Assembly: GCF_033118175.1 (NCBI RefSeq)
Contig: NC_083689.1
Coordinates: forward strand, 25,464,501 to 25,528,500
DNA from: Dama dama
Lineage: Eukaryota; Chordata; Mammalia; Artiodactyla; Cervidae
Length of the DNA: 64,000 nt
Reading direction: 5' to 3'
Below are positions 55,288 to 64,000 of the stretch, piece by piece (position 1 is the first letter of the stretch; the number at the start of each line of letters is the position of its first letter). The translations under genes and the position numbers were made by a program. Under the pieces are notes generated by a model that searched no databases, was not told where the DNA came from, and was given only the letters and a program-made list of their open reading frames with translations.

Positions 55288-56324
55288 CCCAGTCATCTGC
55301 CCATTTATTTAACTCCTAGGAAAAGCATGGTCTGTTAGCCATCACCACAGATCCCATGGGTTGAAGCACTCTGGTTGCCCCTTTGGTCTGTAATTACATA
55401 CACCTTGCCTCTATTGTTTGTGTCACCATACAGCATCTCATTCTAATCCACCATCATAGGACTTCTGGCAAATGATGCCAGTGAATGCTGGGATTATTAC
55501 CATCCTACTTAATAACAGTGATCAAGTCCTTATCTCTTTTGAAAGGGGAATGTTCCTATTCTAGAATCCCTTCCTTGCAAGTCTGTCTTCTAGGCTGCCT
55601 TCTATTTGGGAATGCCTGTGAGGGAACAGGGGTAAGGGATGGTGGATAGTGAAACAGAGAAGAAAAGCAAGTACAGAGGTACAGTTTAGGGTTGTTATAT
55701 CTGTGGGGACCTGGGAGAATGTGTCCCAGAAATGTCTAAAATTCAGAAGTAGGTGACAGTTATCCATAGTTCCCACCCCTCTTTGGTTCAGGTGTGTCCT
55801 ATTGGGTGTTAACCCTCCAGTACTTACAGATTGCACATGCATGCATGTTGAGCAGTTTCCACATATGTTCCGTGCCTCAGCATCTGAGGAGTCCGGGAGC
55901 AGAAGGTGAGAAGCAAGCAGCACAGCTGAGATTGGGAAACTCCTGAGAAGCTAGTGGCTATTATCAGTGGCTGGAGTAAATAGTGTGCCTGGAATATCTG
56001 AAGCTCTGAGCTTGAGATGTCCTATGTGGCCACCCTACTCATATATGACTATGGAGGACACAGCCTGTGTGGCCCCTCACTGGGTGCTTCCCAGGGACAT
56101 GAGGAAGGCTTGACCCTGGCAGTTCCATTTATAGGGCTCTGCCTCTGCTCCTTGGACCTGGAGTCAACATTGTGGGCAGGTGGGTACACTGACCACCCCC
56201 TGGCACCCAGGCAATCTGCTCCAACCCAGACACCTCCCAGGTGAACACTAAACCAGTGGTTGGGAAAGACAGATGAATGAAACTAGAAACATTGGCAGGG
56301 GATAGACCATGCTTGGCCTCAAAA
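55288..56324. other. Unassigned intergenic DNA
   Basis: No gene or clear repeat seen. Confidence 0.5.
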
Positions 56325-56829
56325 ATTCTTAATTAAAAAAATTAGTCAATGAATTTTTATTGATGTATAATTGATTTACAATATTGTGTTAGTTCAGGCA
56401 TATAGCACAGTTTATATATATTTTCAGATTTATATTTTAAAGTATATATGTATTTCAGTTATATATATATTTTCAGATTCTTTTCCCTTATAGGTTATTA
56501 CAAAATATTGAGATAACTCCCTGTGCTATACAGTAGGTCCTTGTTGGTTATTTATTTTATATATTGTAGTGTGTATATGTTAATCCAAATCTCCTAATTT
56601 ATCCCTCCCCCACCCCCCTTTCCCCTTTGATAACCATAAGTTTGCTGTATATATCTCTAAGTTTATTTTGGTTTTGTAAATAAGTACATTTATATAATTT
56701 TAAGGTTCTATATATAAGCGTTATCTTTCTCTGGCTTACTTCAATTAGAATAATCTCTAGGTCTATCCATGTTGCTGCAAATGGCATTATTTCATTCATT
56801 TTCATGGCTGAGTAATATTCCACTGTGTG

Positions 56830-56891
<62 letters not shown>

Positions 56892-57300
56892 TGTCTGTGT
56901 GTGTATCTCACATCTTCTTTATCTGCTCATCTGTTGATGAACATTTAGGTTGTCTACATGTCTTGGCTATTGTAAATAGTTCTGCAATGAACATTAGGGT
57001 GCATGTGTCTTCTTAAAGTATGGTTTTCTCCAGATATATGCCCAGGAGTGGGATTGCAGGACCATATGGTAGCTCTATTTTTAGTTTTTTTAAGGAACCT
57101 CTATACTGTTCTCCATAGTGGCTCTACCAATTAACATTCCCACCAACATTGGAGGAAGGCTCCTTTCTCTCCACACATTCTCTAGCATTTATTATTTGTA
57201 GGCTTTTTGATGATGGCTATTCTGACTTGTATGAGGTGATGCCTCATTGTAGTTTTGATTTGAATTTTTCTAATAATGAGTGATGTTGGGCATCTTTTAA
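56325..57300 (-). mobile_element. Artiodactyl L1 3' relic with microsatellite
   Basis: Antisense L1 3' end (ttgatgtataattgatttac ... gtagctctatttttagtttt). A compound (GT)n(GA)n repeat lies at 56824-56892. Confidence 0.85.
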
Positions 57301-57517
57301 AAAATTCTTCATTGTTAAATGGGCTTAGATTTAATTCTGAGGCAGTGGAAGTCAGGAAAACCTTATGTTTTAGGGTGATTCCCTCTGGTGGCCAAGTTGA
57401 GAATGCAAAGGAGGGAGCTAGAATGGAAGCAGAGACACCAAAGAAGAGATCATGGTAGCTGTCCAAGAGGGTGATGGTGTTGGTGGCTGAGAAATTAGAT
57501 TCCAGAGCTGTTAAGGG

Positions 57518-57818
57518 GGCTTCCCAGGTGGCTCAGTGGTAAAAAAAAAAAAAAAAAAAAATCCGCACCCCCGCACGCCAGTGCAGGAGATGCAGGAGAC
57601 CCAGGTTCTATCCCGGGGTCAGGAAGACCCCCTGGAGGAGGAAATGGCAACTTCTCCAATATTCTTGCCTGGAGAATCCCATGGACAGAGGAGCCTGGTG
57701 AGCTCCTCACCCAGCCCCACTGAACTGGTCTGGGAGGGTAGAGCTCAGAGCTCTATATAGCTCAGTCCATGGGGTTGCCAAGAGTCGGACACAATTGAAT
57801 GACTGAGCATGCATTCAG
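57518..57818 (+). mobile_element. Bov-tA SINE with internal A tract and extra segment
   Basis: Head cttcccaggtggctcagtgg, then an A tract of about 22 bases where ggtaaagaatcc is usual, the normal body, a roughly 60-bp extra segment near 57705-57765, and the normal tail. Confidence 0.85.
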
Positions 57819-58540
57819 AGTTGTTAAGGCGGTGGCAAGGACAGGTCTTGATGACCAGCTAGATATGAAGATTAGGGAGGCGGAAATGCAAGGAGGATGA
57901 CAAATCTGGAGAACTGGATGGATGTGTGGATGGTGGTGTCTTTGTCTGAGAAGCACAGGAATAAGAGGGGTTGGAGAGAAGATGATGAAGTGCACTTGGG
58001 ATGTTTTGAGCTTGAGGTGTCTTTGGGACATCCAGGTAGAGATGGCCAGTTGGTTAGAGCTCTGGGCTGGAGGTATAATGTTTGGAAGTGGTCTTGAGTG
58101 AAGAGTTTCTGAGGCCCTGCGCATGGACAAAGACTTCAAGGAGCAGAACTCCCAAGAATTGATGGGAGAGTTGGATATCTGGTAGGGAAAAGCAGAAATC
58201 TGCTGTGGAAGTGGTTCTGAGTGCTGGGAAGTAGACAAACCTAACTGGAATCATAGTCTGCTTAACATCAAGCCTGCAGAGGAAGAACCATCTGTTGGCT
58301 GGGCCCCTGAACTCTATTCCAGTGGGACTGAGTGAGACTATAGAAAGCAGCGAGGAGCAGTTTGGAAGGGATCACTCTTGAGGATGAGTATTTGGAGAAG
58401 GGAGAAGCTGGGTCAGGGACAGGCAGGGTAGTGGACAGGAACACAGGCTGAGAAGGCATCGCATGAAGTAGGAGGGGAAGGGGTGAGGAATCAGAACAGT
58501 CAGGGATCAGGACCTGACCTCAAGCACGAGTCAGGCAGGT
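57819..58540. repeat. Old mammal-wide repeat block
   Basis: ctttgggacatccaggtagagatggccagt and similar text belong to a widespread old repeat. Related pieces are at 1.4-2.1, 60.3 and 62.1 kb. No gene. Confidence 0.45.
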
Positions 58541-58619
58541 GTGGGGGTGGTTTCGTGCTGACCAGAGCTTATGGACAAGTGTTGTGGGCACCGGCCTTGT
58601 CTACACCCAGTTCCAAAGC

Positions 58620-58806
58620 TTGTGTGTATGTTAGTCACTGAGTTGTGTCCAACTCTTTGGTATCCCATGGAGTATAGCCTGACAGGCTCCTCTGTCCATG
58701 GAGTGGGTTGCCATTCCCTTCTCCACGGTATCTTCCTGACCCAGGAATTGAACCTAGGTCTCCTGCATTGCAGGTAGATTCTTTACCTTTTGAGCCACCA
58801 GGGAAG
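58620..58806 (-). mobile_element. Bov-tA SINE
   Basis: Antisense: gttagtcactgagttgtgtc ... ttgagccaccagggaagc. Confidence 0.88.
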
Positions 58807-59044
58807 CACTTGACTCACCTCATCTTCCACCATTTCATGGTCCATGGAGGAGCCTGGCTCTGTGTGAGGACTTGGTGAATCTGAACCTGCACTCTGGGCT
58901 GCTCTGGGGACCTTGACAAGCAGAGATAGGTCAGCACCCTTCAGAGGTGGCCTGGCAAGGGTTTCCAGACCATTGGTAGGACAGGCAATGTTCTCCAGGG
59001 AAGATGCATACTTGCAGTTGTTCTAGATGTCCTTGCCATGGAGA

Positions 59045-59165
59045 TCAGCTAACCAGCATGTGACCTTGGCAAGTTTCTCAGCTTTTCATGAAATGAGGAT
59101 AATAATTGTACTTCCTTTCAGGTTTGTGTGAGGATGAAAGAAGAGTAATATCAGTTCACTGAGGA
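59045..59165 (+). repeat. MIR SINE relic
   Basis: catgtgaccttggcaagttt, aaatgaggataataattgta. Confidence 0.7.
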
Positions 59166-60284
59166 CTTGAAGATGAAGGCCTGGGACATATTAGCTCCTA
59201 TTATATTTCTTATCCAATTTGCATCCCCTGAGACTTCCTCTCTGTTTGTAACTGTGCTCTGGCTTCACATGAAATGTGCCTTTAGGCCAAGAATACTCTG
59301 GGAGCAGCCAAGTGTCCTTCCGCTGCTACCCATGTTGGTAAAGAAGCTGGTGTGTGGTGCGGTGCTTCAGCAGAGACAGACCTGCTCAGAGGGCTGGTCA
59401 GTCAGGTCTCTGAGCCCACATGGCTGAGGCCAACACCAGACCCTGCAGGAAGAAGTGAGGCCTCTGGCAGCCTTTCCTGGGATTTCTAGACTCTGCCTTC
59501 AGCCACAAATGGTCCACATCAGACAAGAGCAAAGATAAAATTTGTTTCCAAGTATAGTTTCCTACTTGTGGTTGAAAGGGGACAGAAGGACAGTCCATGC
59601 TTATTAGAGAGACCCCTCTACTATCTGTTTCTTTTTAGATTTTCACCTCTTTTTAGGGATACCAAGGACTATTTTGTGGGAAAATTTTGAATATTGTGTG
59701 ACAAAAGGATAAATCAGGAAATTACCCAGAGCTGTGGAGAGCAAATCAGGGGCCCAAAAATCAAGAAGGTGTTACCTTGAGTAAGAATGAGCTCCAGGAT
59801 GGATCTGGAGTGCAGATAAGCTACACAAGGAGATCCACAGGTGGAGGAGGGGCAGGGCACTCCCCGAGTGGTCAGAGAGACTCTCTGGGCTCATAGCCCA
59901 GGCTTCTGGGCACTGCAGTGTGGGTCACAATGCCCCCGACTCAGCTCTTCATGGGCTATGCCCCCAGGGCCAGGCTACAGTGCCACGAGAGGGTCTGAGT
60001 CCTTGGACAGGAAAGGAGGGCTAGCATGAAGCAGCATCCAAGTTTCTCTTGCTCTCACCCCTTTCCTTGATTCTCAAGGTGGAAGCTGAGGGCAATAAAG
60101 CTTGTCACACAGAACCAAAAGGGAAAACTCAGTTTTCATTGCTAACTCTTTGGAGGGTCAAGGAAGCCTGTTAGAATCTGGCAAAGATCTTGAGGAGGCT
60201 GAATTTATAGGTTAGCAAAACAGCGATGACGGTGATCTGCGGCAGGGCTGTCAGTGAAGTTCAGCAGGGACTACACCTCAAGGG
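59166..60284. other. Unassigned intergenic DNA
   Basis: No gene or recognised repeat; only short ORFs on both strands. Confidence 0.5.
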
Positions 60285-60480
60285 GCCTTGCGTGCAGGGT
60301 ACAGGAATTTAGACTTTGTCCTAAGAGCAAAGGGGAGTCATGGAAGCTTTAAAAAACAAGAGTGACATAATCAGATTTGCATTTAAAAAATCTCTTTGAC
60401 TTGTGTGGAGAAAGGATTAAGGAGCCGATAGCAGGCAGGAAGGCCAGGCAGGAGACTGATACAGCCCCCGGCAGAAGGTG
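60285..60480. repeat. Old mammal-wide repeat fragment
   Basis: tttagactttgtcctaagag and gagtgacataatcagatttg; similar to positions 1-150. Confidence 0.5.
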
Positions 60481-60549
60481 GGGACCTGAACTGGAGCTGG
60501 AGCCAAGGAGGCAGAAGGACGGGGGCTAGTTAGGGATTAGTTAGGGATG

Positions 60550-61205
60550 AATGCAGTCAGGTCTACGAACTTGTCTCCCTGCTTCTACCTTTGCCCCTGA
60601 CAGTCTCCATACAGCAGATAGAGTCATCCTGGTTAAAAGCCCAGGTCAGGCTACTCCTCTGGCTTCTCTTCTCAGAGTAAAAACCAAAGTCCTTCCTGAG
60701 GCATACAAGGTCAACATGGGCAGTCTTCCGACCCCCACCTCTCTCTGAGCTCACCTGCTTCTACTAGCACCTCACTTACACCACTCCAGACATTGCTTCT
60801 CTGTTCTTAGAACACACAAACCTGTGTCCCCTCCCCTCTGCTTCATTCAGGGCCTCTGTATCCGCTATTCCTTCTGCCTGAAATGTAGTTTTCCCAGATG
60901 TACTCACAGAAGCTCCCGCACTCCTGATGTGAAGGGATCATTTATACTCTACCATGAATCTTATTTATTTCCTTTATGGCACTGCTTATAATTTGTGCTT
61001 TGTAAATATGTTTATTCAGGAAACTTCCCTGGCGATTCAATGGTTAACACTTGGCACTTCCACTGCAAGAGACGTGGATTTGATTCCCAGTTGGTGCAGC
61101 CAAAAAAAAGAAAGAAAAGAAAAAAATTTAAATATGTTTGTTCAAAATGTTTCCTATTACATAGCACAATGACTGGAACAGAACAGATTCTTAGTAAATA
61201 GTTGA
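60550..61205 (+). mobile_element. L2 LINE relic split by a SINE
   Basis: L2-like text (ggcctctgtatccgctattc, tatggcactgcttataattt, then tagttgaatgaatg at the 3' end) interrupted at 61019-61129. Confidence 0.65.
61019..61129 (+). mobile_element. CHR-type SINE with target duplication
   Basis: ggaaacttccctggcgattc plus A-rich tail. Flanks AAATATGTTTATTCA (61004-61018) and AAATATGTTTGTTCA (61130-61144). Confidence 0.88.
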
Positions 61206-61696
61206 ATGAATGCGTTGAGGTGGCCTTACCTCCTTCTCAGGGTTTAGGCAGTATGCCAGCAGAAACCAGGACAGCAAAGTGAAGAGGAAAGAGGCAAGAG
61301 GCAGGGAGGCCCAGGGTATGTGTGTGTGAGCGAGAGGGTAGGCGCTGCCCAGGGCTCCTGCACCTCTCGATGCTGGGTGGGATCTGGGCAGTATAGAGAT
61401 AGGTCTGGGCCAGGCTCTGACTGAGGAGACAACAGGTTGTGCCGGAAGCACCAGAAAGGAATGGAAGGGGTAGGATGGAGGAAGGGCATGTGGTTGGGAG
61501 CTACTACTGACTTTGCCTGGGGATGGGCTGGCCAACGCTCTACTCTAGAGGAGGAAACAGTGGAGCTGGGCTGTAGAAAGTGGTTAGGAGTTTCCTGAAT
61601 GAAGAAGAAAGAGTAAAGGCATTTTGAGCTTGAGAAAAGGTCTGAGGGTATGAAAAGGCAGGATTGCTCAGAGAATGGTGAACAGTCCTGTGTAGC

Positions 61697-61973
61697 TGCT
61701 GCTGCTGCTGCTAAGTCGCATCAGTCGTGTCCGATTCTGTGCGACCCCATAGACGGCAGCCCACCAGGCTCCCTTGTCCCTGGGATTCTCCAGGCGAGAA
61801 CACTGGAGTGGGTTGCCATTTCCTTCTCCAAGCATGAAAGTGAAAAGTGAAAGTGAAGTCTCTCAGTCGTGTCCGACCCTTAAGGACCCCATGGACTGCA
61901 GCCTACCAGGCTCCTCCATCCATGGGATTTTCCAGGCAAGAGTACTGGAGTGGGGTGCCATTGCCTTCTCCCA
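61697..61973 (-). mobile_element. BOV-A2 dimeric SINE
   Basis: Two related units in antisense (ccgattctgtgcgaccccat and gtccgacccttaaggacccc), with a CTG repeat at its left end. Target duplications TCCTGTGTAGC at 61686-61696 and 61974-61984. Confidence 0.93.
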
Positions 61974-62264
61974 TCCTGTGTAGCAGAGGAAGTAAAAACA
62001 GGCAGTTGGTCAGCAACCTGAAGTCTGAGAGGCCTTAATCAGTAGGCCAATTGATAGGTCATGGGCTCCATCCTGAGGGCCCTAGGGCCATGCCCTGGGC
62101 CAGGGAAGGAGGTCCATGAAGCAAGGGAGTGAGAGAATCCTCCAGGAGTCCTGAAACAGACCCCAGAAATACCTAGGAGGCAGAACCCCAGACACAGTGA
62201 TGGGTGGGATGGGATGGCTGGGAAGATGTCAAGGATGATGTCCAAGTCTCTGATTTGAAGGCCC

Positions 62265-64000
62265 CTGGAACGCAAAAATAGGAAGTCAAGAAACACCTGG
62301 AGTAACAGGGAAATTTGGCCTTGGAGTACGAAATGAAGCAGGGCAAAAGCTAATAGAGTTTTGCCAAGAGAATGCACTGGTCAAAGCAAACACCCTCTTC
62401 CAACAACACAAGAGAAGGCTCTACACATGGACATCACCAGATGGTCAACACCGAATTCAGATTGATTATATTCTTTGCAGCCAAAGATGGAGAAGCTCTA
62501 TACAGTCAGCAAAAACAAGACCGGGAGCTGACTGTGGCTCAGATCATGAACTCCTTATTGACAAATTCAGACTTAAATTGAAGAAAGCAGGGAAAACCAC
62601 TAGACCATTCAGGTATGACCTAAATCAAATCCCTTATGACTATACAGTGGAAGTGAGAAATAGATTTAAGGGACTAGATCTGATAGACAGAGAGCCTGAT
62701 GAACTATGGACGGAGGTTCGTGACATTGTACAGGAGACAGGGATCAAGATCATCCCCATGGAAAAGAGATGCAAAAATGCAAAATGTTGTCTGAGGAGGC
62801 CTTACAAATAGCTGTGAAAAGAAGAGAAGTGAAAAACAAAGGAGAAAAGGGAAGATATTCCTGTTTGAATGCAGAGTTCCAAAGAATAGCAAGGAGAGAT
62901 AAGAAAGCCTTCCTCAGTGATCAATGCAAACAAATAGAGAAAAACAACAGAATGGGAAGGACTAGAGATCTCTTTAAGAAAATTAGAGATACCAAGGGAA
63001 CATTTCATGCAAGGATGGGTTCGATAAAGGACAGAAATGGTATGGACCTAACATAAGCAGAAGATATATATATTTTTTTAAATTTTTATTTATTTATTTA
63101 TTTATTTCCATTTATTTTTATTAGTTGGAGGCTAATTACTTTACAATATTGTAGTGGTTTTTGTCATACATTGACATGAATCAGCCCATGGAAGAAGCAG
63201 AAGATATTAAGAAGAGGTGGCAAGAATACACAGAAGGACTGTACAAAAAAGATCTTCATGACCCAGATAATCACGATGGTGTGATCACTCACCTAGAGCC
63301 AGACATCCTGGAGTGTGAAGTCAGGTGGGCCTTAGAAAGCATCACTACGAACAAAGCTAGTGGAGGTGATGGAATTCCAGTTGAGCTATTTCAAATTCTA
63401 AAAGATGATGCTGTGAAAGCGCTACACTCAATATGCCAGCAAATTTGGAAAACTCAGCAGTGGCCACAGGACTGGAAAAGGTCAGTTTCCATTCCAATCC
63501 CTAAGAAAGGCAATCCCAAAGAATGCTCAAACTACCGCACGATTGCACGCATCTCACACAGTAGTAAAGTAATGCTCAAAATTCTCCAAGCCAGGCTTCA
63601 GCAACACGTGAACCGTGAACTTCCAGATGTTCAAGCTGGTTTTTAGAAAAGGCAGAGGAACAAGAGATCAAATTGCCAACATCTGCTGGATCATCGAAAA
63701 AGCAAGAGAGTTCCAGAAAAACATCTATTTCTGCTTTATTGACTATGCCAAAGCCTTTGACTGTGTGGATCACAACAAAATGTGAAAAATTCTGAAAGAG
63801 ATGGGAATACCAGACCACCTGACCCACCTCTTGAGAAACCTGTATGCAGGTCAGGAAGCAACAGTTAGAACTGAACATGGAACAACAGACTGGTTCCAAA
63901 TAGGAAAAGGAGTACGTCAAGGATGTATATTGTCACCCTGCTTATTTAACTTATATGCAGAGTACATCATGAGAAACGCTGGGCTGGAAGAAGCACAAGC
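62265..64000 (+). mobile_element. BovB LINE, runs off the window
   Basis: Same region as the 52.9 kb copy (endonuclease end through reverse transcriptase). Frame broken repeatedly (for example TGA after CVDHNKM at about 63782). Interrupted by an L1 tail at 63068-63194. Confidence 0.95.
63068..63194 (-). mobile_element. L1 3'-end insertion inside BovB
   Basis: T-rich start with ATTT repeats, then ttagttggaggctaattact, a ruminant L1 3' end in antisense. Flanked by AAGCAGAAGATAT at 63055-63067 and 63195-63207. Confidence 0.9.

Noticed and set aside
1..64000. CRISPR arrays, prokaryotic operons or phage-like systems
   Set aside because: The window is plainly mammalian; tandem repeats present are microsatellites and no spacer-repeat array was seen.
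49271..64000. A second gene (PDLIM4 or other) upstream of SLC22A4
   Set aside because: No exon-like conserved frames with splice sites were found; in human the neighbour lies over 20 kb away.

Overview
This window looks like ruminant, probably bovid, genomic DNA. It holds three BovB (RTE) LINE copies, many Bov-tA/BOV-A2 SINEs, CHR-type tRNA SINEs and a ruminant-type L1, on top of mammal-wide MIR, L2, MER5A-like and Tigger relics. The species (cattle, sheep, goat or other) cannot be fixed from sequence reading alone.

The only protein-coding gene I can support is on the minus strand: a complete ten-exon SLC22A4 (OCTN1, the ergothioneine/organic cation transporter). It runs from the ATG at 48333 down to the stop at 7663. 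All nine introns have GT-AG boundaries. The joined coding sequence is 1656 bp (551 codons plus stop), the length I recall for the human protein. Exon 1 sits in a CpG-rich island (about 47.95-49.27 kb) that probably carries the promoter. The last exon is only 76 coding bases long, and its stop codon overlaps an AATAAA hexamer.

Layout. 1-7.66 kb: 3' flank/3'UTR side with a BovB tail, a MIR split by a Tigger relic, an L1M relic and AT-rich sequence. 7.66-48.33 kb: SLC22A4. Its introns carry an ancient LTR containing a younger LTR, a 5'-inverted L1 just upstream of exon 6, several Bov-tA SINEs in both orientations, and a long L1M relic split by a solo LTR in intron 1. 48.3-49.3 kb: CpG island. 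49.3-64 kb: upstream intergenic DNA with two long BovB copies in the same orientation, an L1 relic with a compound microsatellite, a BOV-A2 dimer and old repeat blocks. By human gene order, SLC22A5 should lie beyond the left end and PDLIM4 beyond the right end (inference).

I found no previously undescribed gene system. The points worth a second look are an Ile at OCTN1 residue 503 (the human L503F site), the L1 lodged about 64 bp from the exon 6 acceptor, exon 7 lying between inverted SINEs, two very short tail-like insertions with 13-bp target duplications, a templated 45-bp duplication, an 18-bp tandem repeat in the promoter island and a 394-codon divergent open frame there.
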